From positions 48,501,321 to 48,565,320 of the forward strand of contig CM042090.1 in NCBI GenBank assembly GCA_023512835.1: 64,000 bases of DNA, written 5' to 3'. Of the stretch, positions 41,925 through 52,998 are shown piece by piece. The first letter of the stretch is position 1; each line of letters begins with the position of its first letter. The position numbers and the translations under genes were made by a program. A model generated the notes under the pieces. The model saw only the letters and a program-made list of their open reading frames with translations. It had not been told where the DNA came from and did not search any database. This DNA comes from Taxillus chinensis (Eukaryota; Streptophyta; Magnoliopsida; Santalales; Loranthaceae).

Positions 41925-42740
41925 ATGCCACCGAGGAGAGTGACTCGTGCGTCCGGGGCAGTGGCTAATGAGTCATCTGCCCATGAGGGCCCGGGTGCGG
42001 GCAGTCCGTTGGAGGACATGCACTGTTGCTAGCGCAGCTGCGAGAAGGCATCCGGCTGGAAGTCCTAGAGCTGAGGGAGGGTATCCGGCAAGAGGTACGG
42101 GAGGAGGTGCGCCGCGAGATGGCAGCCCAGCAGGTGGTGCCACCACCACCACCAGTGGGGGAGCTACCCCGGGAGCGTGAGGGTTCGCTGAGTGGTATAC
42201 CGATCCGTGTAGAGGATAATGTGGTGACACGGTTCCGAAAGGAACAACCTCCGCGATTCAAAGGGGAGGAGGACCCAGTGTTAACTGAGTACTGGCTGAG
42301 GCAGATCGAACATGTGTTTTCCTTTCTCCTACCCCGGGAGGAGGATAAGGTGAGGCTGGCCATTCGGCAGCTAGAGGGGAATGCTCTGGAGTGGTGGCAA
42401 GTGTCGCGGGGAGCCGTGCGGTACAGTTTATGCTATGGGAGGAGTTCTTGCAACTCTTCCACGATGAGTTTTTCCCTGAGTCCTTGAGATGGCAGAAGAG
42501 AGAAGAATTTGGCAGCCTAAAGCAAGGATCAAAGACGGTACCCGAGTATGAGCGGGAGTTCGGAGAGCGAGTAGATCGCCCCCGAGATCGTGGCAAAGGA
42601 GGAGCCGAAAGCCCACAAGTTCACTTTGCGTCTCAGGCCAGCTCTTAGGCAGAGGGTGGCGATTCTGCGTTTGAGGACCTATGCTGAGGTTGTTGAGATA
42701 GCGCGCATAGCTGAGAGGGAACTGGATGATGGGAGGTAGG
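41925..42740 (+). pseudogene. gag: T7 gag capsid region (broken)
   Basis: ATG at 41925 (MPPRRVTRASGAVANE) in the frame expected for chromovirus Gag, with a stop at about 42030. The reading continues in a second frame with PPRFKGEEDPVLTEYWLRQI (near 42250-42310), LEGNALEWWQ (42371-42400), then WEEFLQLFHDEFFPESLRWQ in a third frame (42440-42500), a typical Ty3 retrotransposon Gag capsid. Further frame breaks occur near 42570 and 42740. Confidence 0.88.
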
Positions 42741-42757
42741 TTCACCAGGGTCGCCAG

Positions 42758-45700
42758 TTGCAAGGTGGGTCTGAACGCGATTCTGGGTCCAAGAGGCCCA
42801 AGACTGAGGAGAGAGATAATAGTTCTTTCCGCAGCCGGGGTCTACCATCTGTGAACCTAGGGAGGTTCACCCTTGGCGGTAGTGGGCAGGGAGGTTCAGC
42901 AGGAGGTTCCCCCAGCGGTTGTCTTTGTTGTGGGAGGCAAGGTCACTTCAAGAGGGAATGTCCCAAGAAGGACTGGCGGTGTAACAACTGTGGGCGAGAG
43001 GGCCACTTGAGCCGGGTGTGCAGGAGTAGCAACAGGGGAGCAGGAGGTGTGACATCCAGCATGAGGAGCGATGCTAGTTTCCGCGCCCCAGCGGAGAGGC
43101 TAGCCCGTCAGTGGCAGGCTAGCCATGCGGGATCTAGCCAGACCCAACCTCAGGGGAGGCAACAGCGTCAGCAAACTGAAGCGGGAGGCAACCATGGCGG
43201 GAAGCGTCCAGTGAGTGAGCCGACTAGTGGCACGGGCCAAGGAAGGGTGTTTGCGTTGGAGGCGACGTACCAGGAGGAGGCTGAGCTACGACCCCCACCG
43301 GCTGAGGGTGGAGCAGGACCATCGGTGGTTAGAGGTACCCTTTTGATCTCCCGTACATTAGCTTCTGTTCTTTTCGATACGGGTGCATCATGTTCGTTTG
43401 TTGCTGAGCTTGTGATAGATAGCTTGGGGTTAGCTTGTGTGGAGGCAGCGAAGCCCCTAGTTGTTGAGTCTCCAGTGGGGGGTATGATTGAGGTACGGCG
43501 TGTGTGTCATGACTGTGTGTTAACCATAGGAGAGGTGGAGCTGAGTTTTGACTTGCATGTAATGCCTTTGAGGACGTTTGACCTGATCTTGGGTATGGAT
43601 TGGCTTATGGCTTTCCAGGCCAAGATAGATTGTTATCGCTGGCGTGTATCCTTCGTGACACCTGCAGGGACCTCTTGCACCCTGCAGGGGGAGTGGGACT
43701 GTGAGGCGAGTCGGGCCGGGCCAGTGTTGGACCAGTGGGGTGCCATTACCCACAGGTTGGCAGCCCTGACCTTTGCTGAGGAGGGTAAGGTGGAAAAGAG
43801 GGTGTGGCCCGCTGTTGTGGACCAATTTTAGGATGTTTTTCCTGAAGAGTTGAGGAGTTTGCCACCTAAGAGGAGTGTGGAGTTCACCATTGAGTTGGTG
43901 CCGGGGACAGGTCCGATTTTCCAAGTAGCATATCGTATGGGGCCAGCTGAGTTGAGGGAGCTTCAGAGGCAAATCGAGGAGTTGGTGGGCCAGGGGTATA
44001 TCAGACTAAGTACCTCACCTTGGGGTGCTCCGGTGCTCTTTGCAAAGAAGGTAGATGGCACACTACGCCTCTGCATAGATTACAGGAGCCGAATTTGGTG
44101 ATTGTGAAGAACAAGTATCCGTTGCCTCGGATCGATGACTGTTTGACCAGTTGAGCGGAGCCCGGTGGTTTTCCAAGATAGATCTACGGTCGGGGTATCA
44201 TCAGTTGAGGGTTAGGGAGGAAGACATCCCTAAGATGGCCTTTCGGTGCAGGTATGGGCACTATGAGTGGATAGTGATGCCTTTTGGGCTCACTAATGCG
44301 CCGGCCGTGTTTATGCATTTGATGAACCAAGTCTTTGCCCCATACTTAGACTCGTTCGTGGTGGTGTTTATAGACGATATCTTGGTATATTCCAAGACCG
44401 AGAGGGAGCATGTGGAGCATTTGGCAATGATGTTGCAAACCTTGAGGACCGGTGGTTGTTTGCTAAGTTTAGCAAATGCGAGTTTTGGATGCAGGAGGTC
44501 CATTTCCTTGGCCACGTAGTATCCGCTGAAGGGGTTAGAGTGGACCCAGCCAAGATTGAGGCGGTATCATCATGGGAGAAGCCAACCAATGTTTTCGAGA
44601 TTCGTAGCTTTCTTGGCTTGGCAGGCTATTACCGTCATTTTGTAAAGGGATTCTCCCATTTGGCAGCTCCTATGACGGCGTTGACTCGGAAAGGAGTGAA
44701 GTTTGAGTGGACTGATAAGTGTCAGCAGGCGTTTGAAGCTCTCAAAACCCGTTTGACCACTGCACCGGTGTTGAGGTTACCTCGGGCGGATATCCCATAT
44801 GAGGTGTACTGTGATGCGTCCAGGGTTGGTTTGGGGTGTGTGCTATGCGGGAGCACGGTGTGGTAGCTTATGGGTCAAGGCAGCTGAAGCCTCATGAGCA
44901 GAATTATCCTACTCATGACCTTGAGTTGGCGGCTGTCATCTTCGCCCTGAAGAGTTGGCAGCATTACCTCTTGGGGGAGAAGTTTGTAGTGTTCTCGGAT
45001 CACAAGAGCCTTCAGTATATCTTTACTCAGAAGGACTTGAATTTGAGGCCAGAGGAGATGGGTGGAGTATTTGCAGACCTTTGACTTTACTCTTGCTTAT
45101 ACCCCGGGCAAGGGTAATGTTGTGGCCGATGCGTTGAGCGAAAAAGGGAAAGCCGAGGTGGCCGTGCGAGAGTGGAAGCCGATGGAGCAATTGGCGATGT
45201 TGCGGCAGGCTTTGTTGTTCGTGATGGTGGGACAGTCCTGAGTCCCTTGGTGGTTGTGCCTGAGTTGTACTAGCGCGTCCGGGAGGGACAGTTGGGTGAC
45301 ATTGAGTGTGAGGTTCTCCGTGCCCGTATTGAGGCTGGTGAGCTATCTGAGGACTGGATAGAGGGTCCAGAGCATGAGTTGTCTTTTCAGGGGCGGCTAG
45401 TAGTGGCTTCTTCTCTCAGGGATGAGGTGATGCGGGAGTTTCACCAGTCTAGAGTTGTTGTGCATCCAGGGGGTACGAAGATGTACCATGCGCTTCGGGG
45501 ACATTTTTGGTGGCCTAGGATGAAACGCGATGTGGCTGCCTTTGTTTCGCGGTGCCTCACGTGTCGGCAGGTGAAGGGCCGAGCATCGGCGGCCGGGCGG
45601 ACATGTTACGACCCTTGCCCATAGCGGAGTGGAAGTGGGACCACATCGCGATGGACTTTGTGGTCGGTCTTCCACCCACCACCGGGAGGAAGGATATGAT

Positions 45701-46262
45701 TTGGGTGATTGTGGATCGACTCACAAAGTCGGCCCATTTCCTGGCTGTTCGCGAGCGGGACTCTATTGGGACCTTGAGTCATCTATACATGAACGAGATT
45801 GTGAGACTCCATGGAGTACCATCCTCGGTTGTCTCTGACCGGGATTCGAGGTTCACTTCTCGTTTTTGGGCAGGTTTGCAGGAGGCTATGGGGACCAAAC
45901 TTCACTTGAGTACAGCCTTTCACCCTGAGACCGACGGCCGGACAGAGAGAGGACGAATCGGACTTTGGAGGATATGTTACGGGCCTGTGTGTTAGATTTT
46001 GGGGGTTCGTGGGCGTCTCACCTTCCTTTTGGTGGAGTTTGCCCACAATACGGTTATCTGGCATCCATTGGGATGGCTCCTTTTGAGGCATTGTATGGGC
46101 GGCCATGTCGATCACCCTTGTGTTGGACTGAGGTCGGAGAGGCAGCTCTTTTGGGACCACAGTTGGTTCAAGAGGCTACAGAGAAGGTTAAGTTGATTCG
46201 TCAGCGGTTGTTATCAGCTCAAAGTCGGCAGAAATCTTATGCGGATCAGCGGCGGCGACCTT
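42758..46262 (+). pseudogene. pol: T7 gag-pol: knuckles, protease, RT, RNase H, integrase (broken)
   Basis: Two CCHC knuckles, 42920-42961 (CLCCGRQGHFKREC) and 42980-43021 (CNNCGREGHLSRVC). The protease catalytic Asp is at 43376 in FDTGASCSF. A stop at 43829 separates protease from RT. RT spans about 43850-44540, with [12 protein letters not shown] and IDDIL (catalytic Asp pair 44373-44378). RNase H has CDAS (near 44812) and SDHKSLQYI (near 44997). Integrase has the HHCC zinc region near 45460-45585, MDFVVGLP (45652) and VSDRDSRF (near 45834); a 2-base insertion near 45950 disrupts the third catalytic residue. At least six frame changes. The sequence is cut at 46262 by the solo LTR. Confidence 0.92.
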
Positions 46263-47777
46263 TGATAACGTGCATTTTATGCCGTTATTCTAGTGTTTAT
46301 TTAGGATGTTTAAGAGCATGATTAGAGCCTTATTGCTTCATATATCATATATATTTGCTCTAACCCCTAGGAAGATGCTAGTTGCAAATACATGCGCTTT
46401 TAAGCTGTTTTGGCAGGTTTTGGACCTCACTTTTGACATAGTAGATGGCCTCAAACAATTTGCGTGCAAGAAGAAAAGTTGCTTGGAATGATGTCCTCTA
46501 CCTGCCACAGAAATTTCAGAGCATTTGGAGTTGATTTTGATCTGCACGTGAATTCACCCAATTCACGTGCAAGCCTATTTTTGCCTCTCAGGCCTCTACA
46601 TGATGCAAGGAAGCTTGGGGAGAAGTTTGAGCTGATTTGGAGGTGCACGTGAATTCACCATATCACGTGCAAATTGGCGTGCAGAGATATTTTTGGACCG
46701 ATCCAATCGTTTTTCCATGCGACCATTTGTTCCTGAAGGCCCAAGTCCAAATTGTGGATGGAAGATAGAGTTTTTAATGTTTCGAGTGTTACTTATCAAA
46801 ACTACGTCGTTTCGATAAGTGGGCTAGGTTACACACCTCAAGGCCCATCCAAACTCTATAAATAAGAGCTCCACGCCCCTTGCTAGCTATGCCTAGACCC
46901 CCTACACGTTTTTAGAGAGAGAGAGAGGCTCCACGACTTGGAGGTGCTCCTTGACCTAGGAGAGCAGCCGTCGTAGCCGTCGCAGCAGCCGTCGCGGATT
47001 TTGGAGCCTGGATTTGAAGCTTTGCTGGCGCGTGATCAAGAAGAAGATGTTTAGCTTTTCTGCTATGGTTTTGCTTGTAATCATGCGTGAGTAGTCTTTT
47101 AATGCGGGGAGCAATGTAGCCCCCTTGTTGCTTTGTTTGTGTTTATGAATATTGGGTTTGGATGATTGAGTTTTGCATGTTTTATGAATCTGTTCTTAAG
47201 TTCTATCTTTGGATGTACACCTTGGTATTCTTAGCCCTAGTCTGGGGCGGATTGAGATTCATAACTTATTTGTGATTGGTGTGATCATTATCCTTTTGCA
47301 AGTATGATTTATTGGCTTTGCATGTTTGTGTGTTTTGATGACCATTCCGGCATACAACTCTTAAAAGGACCTCAATGACCATTTGTTGTCCTTGGCTTAT
47401 GTTTAGCATGTTTTCAATCAGACAACCCTAATATCATGAACCAGTAGAGATAACATAGGGAGGTGAAATTGTGACCCTAGATGCTTTTAATCCTTGAAAC
47501 TTAATCCTAAAATCAGTTTACTTTCTTTGTTTATTCAGAAAACCAAATAAAAATTAGATCTTTAGTTTAAAAAAGAAAACTTTTTGCCAAGACATTTTAT
47601 AGAACAAGAGTAATTGGGTGATTTGATTTGAGAACTAGAGAACTAGGTTAATCCTGTGGGTTCGACCCCTTGCTTGCTTCTATTCTTTTAGTGCAAACTT
47701 AGGGAATTTATTATCTTGAAGAGAGATTTAACGACATTAGCTAGCTCTTTTAGAGAGGCTAAAAATCTTGTCTGTCA
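46263..47777 (+). mobile_element. Athila-like solo LTR inside T7 integrase
   Basis: 1515 bases from TGATAACGTGCATTTTATGC to TTGTCTGTCA, flanked by ACCTT at 46258-46262 and 47778-47782. Same family as 27462-28984. It holds hairpin stems (TGCACGTGAA 46543 and 46644, with TTCACGTGCA 46562 and ATCACGTGCA 46662), an ACGT palindrome (CTTATCAAAAC...GATAAG, 46792-46819), a TATA box (46857-46864) and a GA/CT leader. No coding region. Confidence 0.92.
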
Positions 47778-48225
47778 ACCTTTGGAGTTTTCTATGGGCG
47801 ACCATGTGTTCCTCCATGTCTCTCCACGTCGTGGACATCGACGGTTTGGGCGAGGTTCCAAGCCATCTCCCCGGTTTATTGGTCCTTTTGAGATTCTGGA
47901 TCGTGTGGGGCCCATGGCCTACCGGTTAGCGTTAGCACCGCGGCTGAGTCGAGTGCACAACGTGTTCCACGTGTCCCAGTTGAGGAAGTATCACCCTGAC
48001 CCCACTCATGTGATCGATTGGGGGACATTAGACATTGAGGACGACATGTCCGTTGTTGAGGCCCCTATCCGTATCCTAGATCAGCGAGAGAAGCTTTTGC
48101 GTGGTCGTGCTATTCCTTTGGTTCGCGTGCTGTGGCAGCACCGTGGCATTGAGGAGGAGACATGGGAACGTGAGCCCGTGATGCGTGAGCAACACCCAGA
48201 CTTGTTCGAGGACGAACAATCTTAA
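47778..48225 (+). pseudogene. T7 integrase C-terminus with chromodomain-like tail
   Basis: In one open frame after the solo LTR: the GPY/F-type module (RFIGPFEILDRVGPMAYRLA near 47873-47932), LSRVHNVFHVSQLRKY, then a region (about 48056-48212) with EAPIRILDQREKLLRGRAIP and LVRVLWQHRG followed by EETWERE. This pattern matches the C-terminal chromodomain of Tekay-type chromoviruses, which directs integration towards marked chromatin. The segment itself is intact but no longer joined to a working integrase. Confidence 0.88.
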
Positions 48226-48561
48226 GCGTGGGAGGTGGCTGTTGGCCAAGCGATAGTGATGTGTTTTCTTGTATTAGTTGTGTATGATTTGGTGTATTTG
48301 TATTGTCTTTTAGACATGTGTTCATATTTGTGATGTGTTTTGAGATGTGTATTTGTCACATGCGGATATGTGTTATATGCATTATTGTGATGCATGTGGT
48401 TATGGATTATGGTGGTACCTTGTTATGTGTTGTTATGTGCTGTGCGCGGTGTATGACCCATTTGGGTGTTGTGGCTCGCCGTGTGGCAAATGGGTAGCTT
48501 GTGTTTGTTTTCCTCGTATGTCATTTCTTTTCGAGGACGAAAAGTCTTAAGGGGGAGAGGA
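48226..48561 (+). other. T7 3' spacer, duplicated stop/polypurine segment
   Basis: TTCGAGGACGAA...TCTTAAG at 48206-48225 (end of pol) is repeated at 48530-48550. The second copy runs into AAGGGGGAGAGGA, the polypurine tract adjoining the 3' LTR, and the first into CGTGGGAGGTGG. The roughly 300 bases between are GT-rich, with no gene. Confidence 0.8.
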
Positions 48562-49245
48562 TGTAATGACCTGTGTGTAAGAAGTTAACCACAAACACCT
48601 TGGATGTTGGTGCACAAACACCTTGGATGTTGGTGCACAAGTTTGAGGTAAGAGATGAGCCCAAGAGGGGACTTTTGGGAGGTGTATTTATGCCCTAGGA
48701 AGATGCTATGCATATACAGGCGATTTTAAGCTGTTTTGGCTGATCTTGGAGCTCACTTTTGATATGGTAAATGGCCTCAAACAATTGGCGTGCAAGAACA
48801 AAAGTTGCTTAGAATGAGGTCCTCTATCTACCACAGAAATTTCAGAGCATTTGGAGCTGCACGTGAATTCACCCATTTCACGTGCAAGCATATTTTTGCT
48901 CCTCAGACCTCTACAAGATGCGAGGAGGCTTGGGGTGAAGTTTGAGTGCATTTGGAGCTGCACGATAATTGGGGAATTTGCGTTCAAATTGGCGTGCAGG
49001 CATATTTTTGCATGGTTACCTTAGTTTTGTTATTCTAATCATCTTTTCCCAAAGGACCATGTTGGAATTATGGATATTTTGTCGAGTATGGATGCGGAAA
49101 GGTTGTAACTTGTGTGATCGAAACTACGTCGTTTTGATGCTGGGGTTCACTTAATCAAAACTACGTCGTTTTGATGTTGTGTTGTCTATATAAGGATGAA
49201 GAGCCCTCTGTTTTAGGTTTAGGGTTTGTTGCTCCACTAGCCGTC

Positions 49246-49298
<53 letters not shown>

Positions 49299-50429
49299 AG
49301 GAGAGCTGCTGGCTTGCTGCCGGAGCATCTTGCGTGGGGAGGACAGCGTCTACAGATGGGAGCAAAGAGCAGGAGGACGTTTCCAAGGTAGGGGTTCTGT
49401 CTCACCTGATCTGTTGCGGGGGTTAGGCCCCAGGTAGAGGATTTATAGAGCCTGCTTTATTGTTATACTATCTATATGTGAATTCATATAGGTATGACCT
49501 CCTATATGAATGTTGGCCTTCAGTGGCAAGTATGGGTTGAGATTAGGCCTGTGTGGCACTGCACACTAGGTGTTTGATATTATGTGTGTGAGGCCATGCA
49601 TGTTATGCGATTGATGTTATGCCAGTGTGGTTATGCCTGAATGGTGTTTGATGTAATGTCTGTGAGGATATGCATGCTAGGTGTTTGATGTTATATCAGG
49701 GTGGACATGCATGTTAAGTGTTTGTTGTTATGCCTGAATAACTGAGATATATGTTAAATGTCTGTTGTTGTCTGTGGAGCCTAAGAAGCCTGAGAGGCTG
49801 AGGCAATGCTTGTGTACTTGTGGAGCCTGAGAGGCTGAGTTGATGTCAGTGAGACTGACTGTGGAGCCTGAGAGGCCGAATTAAAGTCGATGAGACCGAT
49901 CGTGGGAAATTATGCCTGAGAGGCAGTTAAATCATTGGCCTGAAGAGGCGGTTAAATCACTTGTGGCTTGTGTGGTAGAGAATTGTAACTACTGGTGTGG
50001 TTTGTTATTGTCTGTTGAAATGATTGTAACACGACACTACACTTGTACACATGGCATGTAGATACTAGGAGCATGGGATGGGTTGGGGAGACTTGATCCA
50101 TACTGAGCTGTGGATGCTCACCCCTCCTACTGTGGTGTGTTTTCTTGCAGGAACCTATAGGCGTTAGGTGGGAACACCAAGGTGGAAGAGTTCTGTTTTA
50201 TGGCTTTGTTTTGTGTTAATTGCATTATGTAATTTTGTTGAGGCATTGTAACCCTCGCGGGGAGATATTGTAATGAAGTTTGAAACATAATAAAGGCATA
50301 TGGTTTCAATTAAATAATTGTGTGATTTTGTTTTCTGAAGTGTATGTTGTGTTCCACCCCTTTATCCAAACCCGGGTAAAGGGAGGGTCACGTTCCGGTC
50401 TCCTCGGGTTGGAAAACCGGGGCGTGACA
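48562..50429 (+). repeat. T7 3' LTR
   Basis: 1868 bases, closely matching the 5' LTR. Compared with it, a 21-base segment after GGGAGGT (between GTGCAT-like direct repeats) is missing and the GA run is longer. Confidence 0.93.
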
Positions 50430-51779
50430 CGACTCCCAAGCTTACACCCAAGAACCCCCAGATTTTCGCTCAAACTCTCTCCCTTTCCCAAAAATCAAAA
50501 ATCCTTCCCTTACTCTTTCTTTCCCTTAGTCTTGTTTCCCAAAACAAAAAAACAACAACAAAAAACAAAAAAAGCCCCTAGATTCTTTCTCTCCCATTTC
50601 AATCAAAAATACATCCCCTTTCTCTCTCACGTTTTTCCCAAAATCTAAGACAAAAAAACTTTCCATCACCTTCTCTCAATCCCATACACTGTTCCAGTCT
50701 CCAAATCAAATCCCAGTCGATTTCTGTCATTTATGCTTCTGCATTTGGTGATTTGGTCATTCGAGTAGGTGACAATCGGCGCAAATAGGATTCATACAAA
50801 AGTCCGGTGTTGAAGCTCCAAAGTCGGTTCTATATATGTTTATTTATTATTAGCTATATTTGATGTAATTCTTTGTATTTTTCTGTTTTTTATTTTATTT
50901 TTCTTTTATGTTGTATGTTTTCCTTGTATTGTTGGTAGGTGTTGTATTTCCTTGTGGTTTCCCTTTGTAATGTTGTTTGTATATTTATATGTTGTAATAT
51001 GTAAAATATAATGAAAACAAAAGAAAAGGAGCACAAGAAGAGGCATAAAAAAAAGAGAAGATGAAGAAAAAGAAGAAAAGGAAAAAAAGAAAAGTGCATA
51101 GCTTTATTTTTATTTGTGGATGTCACAATCACACATTTCACATTTATTTTGATATATGTGTGCCTTTAGTCATAGTCAAAAATAAAAAAAACAAATATGC
51201 ATTTTTAAGTTTTAACTTGTGCTTAGGTTCAATTCTTTCAAAAAAAAAAAACAAAGAAACAAAACAAAACAAAAATGGAGTTTTCAAAAACAAACAACCA
51301 AACGTTTTCAGACAAACAACAAAAAAAATAACAAGAACAAAAAAATGAAAAAAAAGCAATGAAAAACCAAAACCTTAGGATTTCATTTTTCACTTCAAAC
51401 AAAAAACCAAACAAAACTTTTAGGATTCCCTTTAGCAATCTAAGGTAAATCAATTTTAACCATAACTTTAACAAATAACTTAGCTAAATGAAAAGCATAG
51501 ACTTTCTAGGAAACTCAACCCAATCATAGCAGTGAAAATAAATAGAAACCTCCCCCTTCGAAAATAGATACCGAAATGGCGTTATAGGTGTGCTAATCCT
51601 TCCCTACACGTAACCCACTCTTGAACCCTTATCTGATAATGCAAATCACACCTTAAACTACTCCAAGTAGAGGGTATCCAACTGTACCCCAAAAACAATT
51701 GATGGCGACTCTAAATTTCTCACCATTGGTTTAGTTTGAGCCCATCCCAAACGGGCCCGAACGAAAACCAGTGATGACA

Positions 51780-52301
51780 GCTGGCGACTCTGCTGGGGAC
51801 TCACTGTATACTTTGAGAGAGTTAGGTCTAGAACTAGGAATAGGTGGTTATTTTAGTTTTACTGTTGTAGTGATCTGTTTTTCTAGTTATTTGTATTTCT
51901 ACTTGTTAATCATGATATGTTATTCTAGTTAATTGTTTTTCTAGTTATTTGTTTTAAATGCCATGATAGTTGTGATTTACTGTTTTCCCTACCAGTTGCA
52001 TTCATGCATAACCCTATACCCGGGTTTATCACATTCTAGGATAGCAAGGTTTAGTATGGTCCCTAAGGCGTTGATCATTATCCACAATGGGGCCTTGGAC
52101 TCCTCACTCAAGCTTAAGGTTCTTTTAAGGCTCATTCTTTTAAGACCCCCCCTCCGGTAAATCCCACGGTGTATGAAGCCTTCTAAAGAGGAAGTTTGGG
52201 AACCATCGAATAAGATAGGTTTAGCAATAGAAGCCCATCAAGGGCATTGACCCACATGTTGTTTGCTCATTCCATGCCATGCTAACCTTTGTTTTGTAGG
52301 G
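51780..52301 (+). other. Ogre-like PBS and start of interior
   Basis: PBS TGGCGACTCTGCTGGGGA at 51782-51799 (tRNA-Arg), then a leader with TTTTTCTAGTTATTTG repeats and CATTCCATGCCATGC words seen in Ogre/Tat leaders. No ORF reached before C6 interrupts at 52302. Confidence 0.75.
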
Positions 52302-52415
52302 TGTTACAATGTACACATTCCATATTGGGATTACCATAATAGGCATTTGTATCCTATATATATAGGTTGTATGTTATGTATTCAAGATATGAAACATATT
52401 ACCATTTCTTTAACA
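52302..52415 (+). repeat. C6 5' LTR (114 bases)
   Basis: TGTTACAATGTACACATTCC to TTTCTTTAACA, followed without gap by TGGTATTAGAGC (52416-52427), the initiator tRNA-Met PBS with one mismatch. Contains TATATATA near 52354. Confidence 0.8.
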
Positions 52416-52427
52416 TGGTATTAGAGC

Positions 52428-52998
52428 CTTAATAGCGACGCTAGACGCATCCTTCCCTGCAAACGATCCTAGCTGCTAACACTAACGAAGACGCAGCCAC
52501 ACAACTCCTCTGCGTCTGGCGACGACGGTCGGCCACAGCATTTGCATCTGACAACGGCGCTTGGTGACGCTCGACCTCTCTGGTGGTGACGCGTCATTTG
52601 ATGAGGGGTTGACATCTTCACGGTCGTTTGTACGTCGGCTACTGCTGGTGGTAGGCAACGACGCGTGACGAACGCACCCGATGACTCGAGAAACAGGCGC
52701 CCGACAACGCACGGTGACAGCGTCCGACGACGCGCGATGACAGTGTCCGACGATGGCGTGATGATAGCGATCCAGAGCTCGTGTTCGACGAGTGGCGCAC
52801 GATCCAGGTCTCGTGTTCGACGAGATAGCCCCATTGGCGCACGATCTCGGTGACGCAAGATGTTCTCCTGTGGGTCTGTCCCAATCTCGGTGACTTGCTA
52901 CACAGGTCACGCTGGTGATTTGTTTTGTGTTAAATATTATGGGATTTAATTGTCTGCTGCTGTTTCGGTATATTTTGCTATTGCTTATGTTTTAAGCC
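52428..52998 (+). other. C6 untranslated leader
   Basis: About 570 bases between PBS and gag ATG, unusually GC- and CpG-rich in the middle (52490-52850, many CGACG words). Overlapping ORFs on both strands here are composition artefacts; none has a recognisable domain. Confidence 0.6.

Larger units (their letters stand above)
39616..50429 (+). mobile_element. T7: complete Ty3 chromovirus (Tekay/Del-like)
   Basis: LTRs 39616-41491 and 48562-50429 (TGTAATGACC...GGGGCGTGACA), PBS 41495-41506, gag and pol remnants, chromodomain-like C-terminus, polypurine tract before 48562. A perfect duplication CGACT flanks it (39611-39615 and 50430-50434). Without the Athila-like solo LTR nested at 46263-47777 it is about 9.3 kb. 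Long LTRs and pol order PR-RT-RH-INT with a C-terminal chromodomain fit the Tekay/Del clade. gag and pol contain many frameshifts. Confidence 0.95.
38448..51779 (+). mobile_element. Ogre/Tat-like 5' LTR, split by T7
   Basis: LTR pieces 38448-39615 and 50435-51779, about 2.5 kb, starting TGTTGGACCCTATTTTGTCC and ending GATGACA. It is followed by GC and a PBS TGGCGACTCTGCTGGGGA matching tRNA-Arg, the hallmark of Ogre-type Ty3 elements. The T7 target duplication CGACT lies at the split. The second half is A-rich (50530-51430) with no gene; ORFs there are lysine or phenylalanine low-complexity artefacts. Confidence 0.75.

Noticed and set aside
51061..51474. Lys-rich and Phe-rich open frames
   Set aside because: Products of an A-rich tract in the Ogre-like LTR; low complexity and on both strands.
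52469..52910. Arg/Ser-rich frames up to 142 codons on the minus strand
   Set aside because: They lie in the CpG-rich leader of C6, overlap one another in several frames and have no domain.
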